A stretch of 64,000 bases of DNA from JAGWRI01 sp963728785 (GTDB lineage: Bacteria; Gemmatimonadota; Gemmatimonadetes; Gemmatimonadales; Gemmatimonadaceae). A model generated the notes under the pieces. The model was not told the DNA's origin. It made no database searches and saw nothing but the letters and a program-made list of their open reading frames with translations. The position numbers and the translations under genes are program-made. Shown one piece after another: positions 52,574 to 60,522 of this stretch. The stretch spans positions 1,178,001 through 1,242,000 of the forward strand of contig CAVSKV010000002.1 in assembly GCA_963728785.1 (NCBI GenBank). Direction: 5' to 3'. Every line of letters begins with the position of its first letter. Positions within the stretch are counted from its first letter, which is position 1.

Positions 52574-53047
52574 TCACGCTCCCTTGCTCACGACGATCTG
52601 ATTGCCGCGCACGTTCACCGTGTATTCGGTGAGCGGCTTGGGCGGGGGCCCGGAGATGTTGAGACCGTGGAGATTGTAGTGGCCATTGTGGCACGGGCAC
52701 CAGATGTCCTGGTGCGCGGAGTCGTACTGGACGATGCACCCGAGGTGCGTGCAGACGGCCGTGAAGGCGAGGATCTCGCCGGTGGGCGTGCGGAGCAGGA
52801 GCCCGGGTTCATTGCCGAACTTGAAGATCTGGCCGCTATCCGCTTTCAAATCCGAGGGCTTAATGTCGAGCGTGACCGAGTTGACGGACGACTCGCTGCT
52901 GACCGGCGGAATGAGGTACCGAATCACCGGGTAGAAGACGGCGATGAGCAATCCGCCTAGGGTGCTGCCGAGCAACCAATCGATGAACCGTCTGCGGGAC
53001 ACGGGCTTCCCGCCACCGGATGCGTTGGAGTGGAACTCGCTGCTCAT
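52574..53047 (-). CDS. Rieske iron-sulfur protein
   Basis: 157 residues with a Tat-type anchor (VSRRRFIDWLLGSTLGGLLIAVFYPVI). The 2Fe-2S site is complete: C99-T-H101-L-G-C104 and C117-P-C119-H120; C99, H101, C117 and H120 are ligands, C104 and C119 the stabilising disulfide. It transfers the first electron of quinol oxidation to the c-type acceptor. Two bases separate it from cytochrome b downstream and two from the nine-haem cytochrome upstream. Confidence 0.95.
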   Translation of the reverse strand: MSSEFHSNASGGGKPVSRRRFIDWLLGSTLGGLLIAVFYPVIRYLIPPVSSESSVNSVTLDIKPSDLKADSGQIFKFGNEPGLLLRTPTGEILAFTAVCTHLGCIVQYDSAHQDIWCPCHNGHYNLHGLNISGPPPKPLTEYTVNVRGNQIVVSKGA

Positions 53048-53049
53048 CT

Positions 53050-54438
53050 CTAGTGCTCCTTGTGCTCGGTGGTGCCGTGCTCGTCGTCTTCGTCGTACTC
53101 GTCGGGCTGCTCGGCCTCGATGATCCGCAGCCGGAGCCACAGCGCGCCGGCGAGCAGTAGGATGATGGGCACCGAGATCGCCAGGCCGACGCGGCGATAG
53201 CTGTGCTCGGCGAGCGCGGCCTGCCCCTGTTGCGTCGCTTTGGCCGAGGTCTTCACGCCGATCGCGATCTGCGCGGCCACCGAATCGGCTCGGAACGTGT
53301 GGATGGCCGTGCGGGCCTTGGTCAGCGCCGTGGTCACGTCGCTGAGATCGAATTGGGCCTGGCTCACGTCCATGCCCAGGTTATTGGCCTGGTCGAGTAC
53401 CTGCTGGCTATGGACCTGCACCGCCAGCAGCGAATCGATCAGCGTGTGCATGATCAGGAATTGGCGGCCGGCCGGGTCGCCGGCCTTGTGGCATTGAGCA
53501 CACACCGTCTGCGCCCGCTCGATCAACAGAGTGTCCGACGGCAGCACGATGTCGTGGTTGCTGTGGCAGGTCACACACCCTGGAAGCTTGTTGGCCGTGA
53601 AAATGCTGTCGTGTCCGTTCCCGGCGAAGAAGTCAGCGACCGTCGCATGGCACTGCGCGCAGACGTGGGGCACGTCCGCGACACCCGGCGGCGTGGCGCC
53701 GTGGTTGCCATGGCAGTTGTTGCACGTGGGCGCCGACAGGTCGCCCTTGGTCAGCATGTCCTGGCCGTGCACGCTCGCCGTCCACAGTTTCACCTGATTC
53801 GTCGGAATGCGGTATGGCGCCATCCGCGTCGAATCCGAGTGGCAGCGGCCACAGGTGCTGGCCACGTGGGTCGGGTAGACAGACGACGCCGGGTCGGACG
53901 GCGGCAGGATATTGTGCGCAACATGGCAGTCGGTGCACGTCGCGACGGCCGTGTCGCCCAACTCGGCCAGCCGCTTGCCGTGCACCGATGTGCTGTACTC
54001 GGACACTTCGTCCGTGCGCAGCATGGGATTGTACCGCTTCATGAACGCGGCGTCGGAGTGACAGCGGCCGCACATGGCGGGGATGTCGCGACGGGCCGGC
54101 TTCGCGAGAAAGCCGATGCCCGGCGTGATGTCGCGGGGGTCCGTGCCGTGGGGCGTGACGTTGCCGTGGCAGTCGAGGCACGTGAACCCTTTCTGCGCGT
54201 GGATGTCGTTCTTGAAGTTCTTCGCCGGCGCGGACAACCGCGGGTCCGTCTGCTTGAGATGGCAGTCGATGCACACCTGCGCCGTCGGCAGTTGCTGGGC
54301 CCGCGCGATCGCTGGCGCAGCCAGCATTGCAATGAGGGCCAGCAGTGCCGGCACGGACAGCCGCGCACGAACCGCGCGATGCACGCTGGTGGCGGTGCCG
54401 CCGATGCGAATGTTCTGGGCGTGGCCGCGGGGGGTCAT
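53050..54438 (-). CDS. Nine-haem membrane-anchored cytochrome c
   Basis: 462 residues from the ATG at 54438, which overlaps the upstream stop (ATGA); a longer frame exists but is not needed. A signal peptide (PALLALIAMLAAPAIARAQ) precedes nine CXXCH sites at C56, C87, C123, C168, C196, C239, C260, C288 and C313, interspersed with additional His residues likely to be axial ligands (VHGKRL, VHGQDM, GNHGATP). A helical stretch and one C-terminal helix (VGLAISVPIILLLAGALWLRL) anchor it, with an acidic tail inside. It stands where cytochrome c1 or f would be. I infer that it takes electrons from Rieske. Confidence 0.92.
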   Translation of the reverse strand: MTPRGHAQNIRIGGTATSVHRAVRARLSVPALLALIAMLAAPAIARAQQLPTAQVCIDCHLKQTDPRLSAPAKNFKNDIHAQKGFTCLDCHGNVTPHGTDPRDITPGIGFLAKPARRDIPAMCGRCHSDAAFMKRYNPMLRTDEVSEYSTSVHGKRLAELGDTAVATCTDCHVAHNILPPSDPASSVYPTHVASTCGRCHSDSTRMAPYRIPTNQVKLWTASVHGQDMLTKGDLSAPTCNNCHGNHGATPPGVADVPHVCAQCHATVADFFAGNGHDSIFTANKLPGCVTCHSNHDIVLPSDTLLIERAQTVCAQCHKAGDPAGRQFLIMHTLIDSLLAVQVHSQQVLDQANNLGMDVSQAQFDLSDVTTALTKARTAIHTFRADSVAAQIAIGVKTSAKATQQGQAALAEHSYRRVGLAISVPIILLLAGALWLRLRIIEAEQPDEYDEDDEHGTTEHKEH

Positions 54439-55280
54439 CGGGACACGGGCTCCTTTCCGCCTGGCGGACCTTGGACCGGTGCGAGCATGTGGCACGTAGC
54501 GCAGACCTTGCCCGGCTGGTGGTTCACACGGTCCGCGTGGCAGACGAGGCATTCATCGCGCGACAGCGTGGCAATCTTCACCGGTGGATTCTGGTGGCAG
54601 CCGGAACCCGCGCACCCCGTGGGAGAGGCATGGATGGCGATCGTATGCGCGCCGGCCGGCGGCGAGTGGTGGCAGTTGCGGCAGTCGACTTTCCCCTCAT
54701 GATGTACATGACAGGAAGCGCACGGCTGCGTCGGGACCATCGCGGGTCGATTCGTATGGCACGCCGTGCACTGCAGGCTGGTGTGCCAGGCATGGTCGAA
54801 GCTCACGTCGCGCTGCCGCGGCTCGGGCCATACGGACAGCTTCCAGCTGAGATGGAGCGTCATTGCGCCGACCGGGCCTGCCGCGTGGCAGGTTGCGCAC
54901 GTTCGCAACTGCGTCTCCCCATGGTGGCACGCGGCGCACTGGTCGGGGGTGGGCGCTGGGCCTGTGACCGGCACGGGCGCATGACAGGACGAGCAGGCCA
55001 CGTTCGTATGCACTGCGTGACCCGGCACGGCCGCATGGCACCGCTGGCAGGCGAGGCTCCGGTGTTTCTCATGGGGAAACGCGTTCGGAGTCCGCGAGGC
55101 CGGCATTGCCTGGGCAGGAGTTGCACCCGCCTTCGCAACGAAGCCAGGAGTCGTGGATGCGGAAGAGGCCACTCCGGTCGTGCTGTCCGAGGCGGCTTTG
55201 GAGGCAGGCGGCTGTTGGCCCCCGCATGCAGCAACTGCCAGCGCCAGCGTTAGCCACCAGGAAACTGCCCGCACGTGCAT
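54435..55280 (-). CDS. Ten-haem cytochrome c lipoprotein
   Basis: 281 residues with a lipobox (LALAVAAC, Cys19). Haem sites: CXXCH at C78, C96, C115, C128, C171, C187, C200, C244 and C260, and one CX4CH at C223 (CAGSGCH), so ten in all. Many extra His residues fit bis-His ligation. The spacing and CHxPV/HxxH pattern resemble class III/doubled-CXXCH cytochromes. First gene of the bc operon; a GAGG ribosome site precedes its ATG. As a lipoprotein it may carry electrons from the complex across the periplasm. Confidence 0.92.
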   Translation of the reverse strand: MHVRAVSWWLTLALAVAACGGQQPPASKAASDSTTGVASSASTTPGFVAKAGATPAQAMPASRTPNAFPHEKHRSLACQRCHAAVPGHAVHTNVACSSCHAPVPVTGPAPTPDQCAACHHGETQLRTCATCHAAGPVGAMTLHLSWKLSVWPEPRQRDVSFDHAWHTSLQCTACHTNRPAMVPTQPCASCHVHHEGKVDCRNCHHSPPAGAHTIAIHASPTGCAGSGCHQNPPVKIATLSRDECLVCHADRVNHQPGKVCATCHMLAPVQGPPGGKEPVSR

Positions 55281-55642
55281 CTCGGACCTCTGTCCAGGTT
55301 TGTTATCGGACCGAAGCGCATCGCGTCGCGATGCCGCGATCCCGATGGCTGCGAAAATGTTCGCCGGCGTGGTGCCAGCATCCCTACTGAAGCCGCCGGA
55401 TGTTGTCCTCTAATTCAGGTACCGACGGCTCCCGGCACCTAGTGCCTGTCGCATCACCGTGATCCGCAGTTCTTGAGGTACGCTTAGTTACGGTCCGGGA
55501 ACCGATCGAAGGAGGGGGAGAATCCCCCTACGCATGTCAGGTGTTTTCAGGAAGCCCAAGCCCCGATGCTGCCCGACAGACGCTAGGCTGGCGGGTCTGC
55601 TGCCAGGAGAATAGCAGCAGCGGCGGCTTCGCTGTCCGACCG
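55281..55642. other. Intergenic region between haem operon and bc operon
   Basis: 362 bases without a gene. On the minus strand GATAAC/TAACAAAC about 20-30 bases before the ten-haem cytochrome ATG could be its -10. CTGCTGC (55597-55603) and GCAGCAG (55614-55620) can form a 7-base stem shortly after the hemH stop, and GGGGGA-GAA-TCCCCC forms another small hairpin near 55514. None has a T-tract. Nothing else is evident. Confidence 0.4.
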
Positions 55643-56569
55643 TCACTCTGTCACCACGTCAGCCAGCACCTTGATGAATTCCTGCTTCGCATTCGGCAGC
55701 TCGGTGCGGTGGAGGGTCATCCCCAGGGCACGGGCCTTGTCTTTGGCTTCGATGTCGATGTCATACAGCACTTCGAGATGGTCGCTCACGAACCCGATGG
55801 GAACCTGGAGCACGTTGCGCACTCCTTCGGCATGCAACGTGTCCAGATAATCGAGGATGTCCGGACCGATCCAGGGCTCGCCCGTGCCGCCGGCGCTTTG
55901 CCAGGCGCGGCGGAAGCCGGGCAGGCCGGCTTCACGCGCCACGAGTTGGGCGCTTTCCTGGAGTTGGGCTTCGTAGGGATCGTTCCAGGTGCGTATACGC
56001 TCCGGCAGGCTGTGCGCGGTGAACACCACCGTCACCCCTGAGCGCTCCCGCTCGGGAAACTGCGCCAACCCCTGCCGCACCAACGCCGCCATGAACTGCA
56101 CGAACGACGGTTGGCGGTACCAATGGTCCACGAACCGCAACTCGAATGGATTGCCCAACTCCGCCGCTTTCTCGTCCACCGCCTTGCGATAGGCGCCAAT
56201 GCTGATGCGGGAGTAGTGCGGGGCCAGCGCCACGGCGGTTATGGCGCGCACCCCGTCGTCCCGCATGGTCTCCAGCGTCTGGGCGATGTACGGGTGCCAG
56301 TGCTTCATGCCGAGATACACACGTTGGGGGCCCCCCGCAGCCGCCAGCTTCGCTTCCAGCGCCCGGCGTACCTCCTCCGTGATCTGCAGCAGCGGCGTGC
56401 CGCCGCCTACCCGCGCGTAGCGCTCCCGCAGGTTCGCCACCGACTCGGGCGACGGCGTGCGCCCGCCGCGGATGTGGGTGAAGTACGCCTCGACGTCGTC
56501 CAGCCGATCGGGCGTACCGTAGGCCATGAGCAGCACTGCACGATTCCCCTCCCCATCCCCTCCCTCCAT
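55643..56569 (-). CDS. hemH: Ferrochelatase
   Basis: 308 residues from the ATG at 56569, one base after the hemE stop. Family motifs: AVLLMAYGTPDRLDDVEAYF, ALAPHYSRISIGAYRKAV (H118), FTAHSLPERI (H186) and FVSDHLEVLYDID (E266); H186 and E266 match the iron-insertion pair H183/E264 of B. subtilis HemH. It inserts Fe2+ into a porphyrin. Without eukaryote-type membrane or Fe-S extensions, the monomeric form is expected. Whether it uses proto- or coproporphyrin cannot be told from sequence alone. Last gene of the haem operon. Confidence 0.94.
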   Translation of the reverse strand: MEGGDGEGNRAVLLMAYGTPDRLDDVEAYFTHIRGGRTPSPESVANLRERYARVGGGTPLLQITEEVRRALEAKLAAAGGPQRVYLGMKHWHPYIAQTLETMRDDGVRAITAVALAPHYSRISIGAYRKAVDEKAAELGNPFELRFVDHWYRQPSFVQFMAALVRQGLAQFPERERSGVTVVFTAHSLPERIRTWNDPYEAQLQESAQLVAREAGLPGFRRAWQSAGGTGEPWIGPDILDYLDTLHAEGVRNVLQVPIGFVSDHLEVLYDIDIEAKDKARALGMTLHRTELPNAKQEFIKVLADVVTE

Positions 56570-56570
56570 A

Positions 56571-57665
56571 TCACCGTCCTCCCGTTGCCGCGAGTTGCCC
56601 CGAAAGAGCCGATGCGGTAGCCGGCGCCGGCGACAGGACGCGCTTGCGTACCGTCGCGATCGCGTGGTCGATAGCGGCCACCGGCGTCTGCGGAAGCAGT
56701 CCGTGTCCCAGATTGAAGATGTGCCCCGGGCGCCCGCCCGCACGTTCCAGGACGTCGTTCACTTCGCGTTCGATCACGGTAGCCGAACCAAGCAGAACCG
56801 CAGGATCGAGATTCCCCTGAATGCCCTTGTCGTGGCCGATGATCGTCCACGCCCGGTCGAGCGGAATGCGCCAGTCGGCGCCCAGGATGGACGCACCATC
56901 GGTCGTCATGGCGTCGAGCAGAGTTGCCGTGTTCACGCCGAAATGGATGAGCGGCGCGCCCAGAGGGGTCAACTCCGTGAAGATCCGCCGCGCGTACGGC
57001 TGCACGTAGCGCACGTAGTCGTTGCGCGATAGCGCTCCCACCCAGCTGTCGAACAGCTGCAGTGCATCCACGCCCGCCGCGTGCTGTGCCCGCATGAACG
57101 CGATCACCATGTCGGTGAGCCGTCGCATCAACTCGTGCCAGGCATCGGGCGCCGCGTACATCATGGCCTTGGTGCGCAGGAACTCGCGCGAGGCTTTGCC
57201 CTCGATCAGATAGGCGGCCAGGGTGAAGGGCGCACCGGTGAAGCCGATGAGGGGTGTGCGATCGCCCAGTTCCGCCTTGAGCATCTTGATCGTCGTGAGC
57301 ACGTAGGGCAGATCCACCTCCGGCACCAGTGGACGCAGCATGTCCAGGTCCTTGGCGTGACGCACCGGCGTGTGAATAACGGGACCGACGCCATCCACGA
57401 TGTCCAGCGGCACGCCGGCCCCAACCAGCGGGTGCATGATGTCGGCGAACAGGATCGCCGCATCGACGCCCAGCCGGCGCACCGGCTGCAGCGTGACCTC
57501 GGCGCACACCTCGGGGCGCTGGCAGATTTCGAGCAGCGTATACTGTTCGCGCACGGCGCGGTATTCGGGCAACACACGCCCCGCCTGGCGCATGAACCAG
57601 ACGGGCGTGCGTTCCACCGGCTGGTGGCGGGCGGCTCGCATGAACAATGTGGACTCGATCGTCAC
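56571..57665 (-). CDS. hemE: Uroporphyrinogen decarboxylase
   Basis: 364 residues from a GTG overlapping the hemY stop. Conserved segments include PVERTPVWFMRQAGRVLPEYRAVRE with the Arg-rich substrate clamp, AAILFADIMHPLVGAGVPLDIV with the catalytic Asp, and FTGAPFTLAAYLIEGK. It converts uroporphyrinogen III to coproporphyrinogen III. Length is typical (340-365). Fourth gene of five in the operon. Confidence 0.96.
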   Translation of the reverse strand: MTIESTLFMRAARHQPVERTPVWFMRQAGRVLPEYRAVREQYTLLEICQRPEVCAEVTLQPVRRLGVDAAILFADIMHPLVGAGVPLDIVDGVGPVIHTPVRHAKDLDMLRPLVPEVDLPYVLTTIKMLKAELGDRTPLIGFTGAPFTLAAYLIEGKASREFLRTKAMMYAAPDAWHELMRRLTDMVIAFMRAQHAAGVDALQLFDSWVGALSRNDYVRYVQPYARRIFTELTPLGAPLIHFGVNTATLLDAMTTDGASILGADWRIPLDRAWTIIGHDKGIQGNLDPAVLLGSATVIEREVNDVLERAGGRPGHIFNLGHGLLPQTPVAAIDHAIATVRKRVLSPAPATASALSGQLAATGGR

Positions 57666-59143
57666 GTCGGACTCCCCGATTCGGTTGGATACCGCTTCGA
57701 TAGCTCGGCGAGCACCACCTTGGCGGCGTGCTCCCCTGAGCGCACGCAGTCCGGAATGCCGACCCCACCTGACGCGGCACCGGCAATCGCCAGCCCAGGG
57801 TGCCGCGACACCTGCCCCTCGATGCGCGCCACGCGCTCCAGGTGCCCCACATTATACTGGGGCATCGCTCGGTCGTACCGGTTCACCCGCACGAGCTCTG
57901 GATCAGCGGTGACGCCCATGATCTCCCGCATCTCGCGTTGCACGACGTCGAGCAGATCGGTGTCGGAACGTTCCACGAACGACCCGCGTCCGGCCCCACC
58001 AAGAAACAGGCGGAAGAGCGCGTGGCCTGGCGGGCAACGCCCTTCAAACTTACTCGATACCCAGGTGCAGGCGAGCACGGGGCGCCGGTTGATCCGGGGC
58101 ACTACGTACCCGGTGGCATCGAGGAGCCGCGGTACCGCCGCCGTCGGATATGCCACCGATATGGTGACCGTCGACGCATACTCGATTCCCCGCAGTAGCG
58201 CCGCCAGGTCCTGGTCCAGGGGAGCGAGGGCCGCCGCCGACACGTAGCCCGGCGTCGCCACGATCACTGCGTCCACGCGCAGCGGCTCGCCGCCGCTCAG
58301 AGTGACCAGGTACCGTGGGTCTGCGCCGTCGGCCACGACCTCCACACGCTCCACCCGCGTGCTCGTGCGCAGCGCCACGCGCGTACCGGTGGGCTCCCGG
58401 CGCCGCACTTCATGCTGCACCCCATCCACCAGTTCGCCCAGCCCACCGGGCAGTGACAGGAACCCGACCGCGGCCCCCGGCCGGGACGCTCCCTCACTCT
58501 GTGCCGCGGCCATCCGCTGCCGGCGCTTGGCCGCGAGCATGCCCTTGGTGAGTCCGCCGTAGTCGTGCTCGTAGGCCAGCAGCTGCGGGAACATCGCTTC
58601 CATGCTCAACTTCGATCCGTCGCCCGCCGAGATACCGCTCAACAACGGCTCCACCAGTCGCTCGTACATCTCGCGGCCAAGCCGTCGTACCACGAACTGC
58701 TCGATGGATTCGTCCGTCTGCTCCCGCTGGGGCGGGATGAAGTACTCGAGGGCCACACGCAGCTTGCCCAGCGGGGAGAGGAGCGGGGTCGTCACGAAGG
58801 GCGCGAACCACGAGGGCACGAGTCCGGTCATGCCGTCGGGCATCCGTCGCAGCCGGCCGTTGCTGAGGATGTAAGAGCCTTTCACGCCTGGTTTGGTGCC
58901 GTGCAGCCGGTCGCCGAGCCCCACACGACGTGCCAACTCAACGGCTGCCGGCTTCGCACCGAGGATCACGTCGGGACCGGCTTCCATGAGGAAATCGCCC
59001 GATCGTTCGGTGCGGATGTGGCCACCCAGTCGCGGCGATGCTTCGAGAAGCGTGACCTGGAGCGACGGGGCAATCCGTGTGAGGTGTTCGAGCGCCGAGA
59101 GCCCGCTGATGCCGCCGCCGATGATGGCGACGTGGGGGCTCAT
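57662..59143 (-). CDS. hemY: HemY-type porphyrinogen oxidase (proto- or coproporphyrinogen)
   Basis: 493 residues from the ATG at 59143, overlapping the hemA stop; the longer upstream frame is the shadow of hemA. FAD-binding motif VAIIGGGISGLSALEHL at the N-terminus, ESIEQFVVRRLGREMYERLVEPLLSGISAGD and IAGAASGGVGIPDCVRSGEHAA near the end, all typical of oxygen-dependent HemY/PgoX/CgoX. Bacterial HemY enzymes are often coproporphyrinogen oxidases feeding HemH; the order with hemE and hemH recalls hemEHY of Firmicutes. The gene is sometimes called hemG. Substrate must be tested. Confidence 0.92.
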   Translation of the reverse strand: MSPHVAIIGGGISGLSALEHLTRIAPSLQVTLLEASPRLGGHIRTERSGDFLMEAGPDVILGAKPAAVELARRVGLGDRLHGTKPGVKGSYILSNGRLRRMPDGMTGLVPSWFAPFVTTPLLSPLGKLRVALEYFIPPQREQTDESIEQFVVRRLGREMYERLVEPLLSGISAGDGSKLSMEAMFPQLLAYEHDYGGLTKGMLAAKRRQRMAAAQSEGASRPGAAVGFLSLPGGLGELVDGVQHEVRRREPTGTRVALRTSTRVERVEVVADGADPRYLVTLSGGEPLRVDAVIVATPGYVSAAALAPLDQDLAALLRGIEYASTVTISVAYPTAAVPRLLDATGYVVPRINRRPVLACTWVSSKFEGRCPPGHALFRLFLGGAGRGSFVERSDTDLLDVVQREMREIMGVTADPELVRVNRYDRAMPQYNVGHLERVARIEGQVSRHPGLAIAGAASGGVGIPDCVRSGEHAAKVVLAELSKRYPTESGSPT

Positions 59144-60522
59144 TGGCGCAATCCGAAGAGGTGGCGGAGCGCCATCGCGTATCCGGCCACCTGTCCGTTG
59201 CGCGCCTCCTGGCGCAGTCGCTGCGTGGGCTGATGGAACAACCGGTTCACCAACGATTCCGAAAACGCCTCGATGCGGGCGCGATCCTCGTCGCTCAGGT
59301 GCGCGAAGTGGCGGCGCGCACCGTCGAGCGCCGACCGCCGCACCTGGTCGGTGTGCGACCGCAGGTCGGCGATCAGCGGTTGGACGTCGAGTTGCTGCAG
59401 CGCCGCAATGCACGCCGCAGTCTCCTGCTCGACCACCGCCTCCACCTGCGGGACCTCCGTTTCGCGCTCGTGGAGTCCAGCGGCGATCCGCCGCTCGAGC
59501 ACGTCGAGGTCGGCACAGCACACGTTGGGCACCGTCTCCACCGAAGGATCGACGTCGCGCGGCACCGCGATGTCGATGATCAGCATCTGCCGGTCGGGCC
59601 GGAGCGACATCGCCGTGGACACCATCTGGCGCGTGATCACGTGGTGCGGCGCCGAGGTGGACGTGATCACGACGTCGGCCCCATCGAGGGCATCCTGCAG
59701 ACGTTCCAGGGACATCGCGCGCCCGCCAACGCGAGCGCAGAGCCGGTCGGCGTGCTCGCGCGTGCGGCTCACCACGGAGATGTCGTTCACTCCCCGGTAG
59801 TGCAGCGCCGACACCGCCAACTCCGCCATTTCACCGGCCCCGACGACCACCACCGATGCCGAGGCGAGGTCGGGGAACGCCGTGCTGGCCAACTTCACCG
59901 CCACCGAACTCACGGTGGTCGGATTACGGCTGATGCCGGTCTCGGCGCGGGCTCGCCGTCCCGCCCGGATCGCCCCGCGGAAGAGCGTCGACATCATATG
60001 GCCGGCCGCGCCATTGGCCGACGCCGTAGCGAACGCCTCGGACACCTGCCCCAAAATCTGCGGCTCGCCGATGACCATCGACTCGAGGCCGGCCGCGGTG
60101 CGGCACAGATGCCGCACGGCGGCGTCGCCGGTGATCGTGTACAGTACCGGCTGTAGCTCGTCGGCACTCACGCCCGTGGCCTCAGACAGCAGGCCGGTGA
60201 GGGGGCCCGCCGCATCGCGGCCGGCCGCGGCGTACAGCTCGAGCCGGTTGCAGGTCGACAGGATTACAAGTTCACTGATCGCCGACGGGCGCGCGTTCAG
60301 CCCACATCCGAACCGTGAGAGCACGGCTCCGACCGCCGATTCGGGAATGGCCAGCCGCTCGCGCAGCGCCACGGACGCCGTGCGGTGCGATACGCCAATG
60401 CACACCAGCCCGCCGTCGGCGGGCCGGGCCTGCGGACGCTCCAGCACCGGCGCCGGCCCCACCGTCGGCGCGACCGATGGGTCCGGAGCGACATCCGGGT
60501 CGCGCAGGTCGGTGGCGCTCAT
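59140..60522 (-). CDS. hemA: Glutamyl-tRNA reductase
   Basis: 460 residues from the ATG at 60522. The N-terminal ~35 residues are Pro/Asp-rich and not conserved; then CIGVSHRTASVALRERLAI, the catalytic Cys91 in VILSTCNRLELYA, CRTAAGLESMVIGEPQILGQV, the NADPH domain (ASVVVVGAGEMAELAVSAL) and the C-terminal dimerisation helices. It makes glutamate-1-semialdehyde from Glu-tRNA, the first step of the C5 route to haem. Start overlaps the radical SAM stop, stop overlaps hemY. Confidence 0.96.
   Translation of the reverse strand: MSATDLRDPDVAPDPSVAPTVGPAPVLERPQARPADGGLVCIGVSHRTASVALRERLAIPESAVGAVLSRFGCGLNARPSAISELVILSTCNRLELYAAAGRDAAGPLTGLLSEATGVSADELQPVLYTITGDAAVRHLCRTAAGLESMVIGEPQILGQVSEAFATASANGAAGHMMSTLFRGAIRAGRRARAETGISRNPTTVSSVAVKLASTAFPDLASASVVVVGAGEMAELAVSALHYRGVNDISVVSRTREHADRLCARVGGRAMSLERLQDALDGADVVITSTSAPHHVITRQMVSTAMSLRPDRQMLIIDIAVPRDVDPSVETVPNVCCADLDVLERRIAAGLHERETEVPQVEAVVEQETAACIAALQQLDVQPLIADLRSHTDQVRRSALDGARRHFAHLSDEDRARIEAFSESLVNRLFHQPTQRLRQEARNGQVAGYAMALRHLFGLRQ

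Noticed and set aside
53203..54702. 499-residue open frame on the plus strand
   Set aside because: Antisense to the nine-haem cytochrome, whose CXXCH sites are unmistakable.
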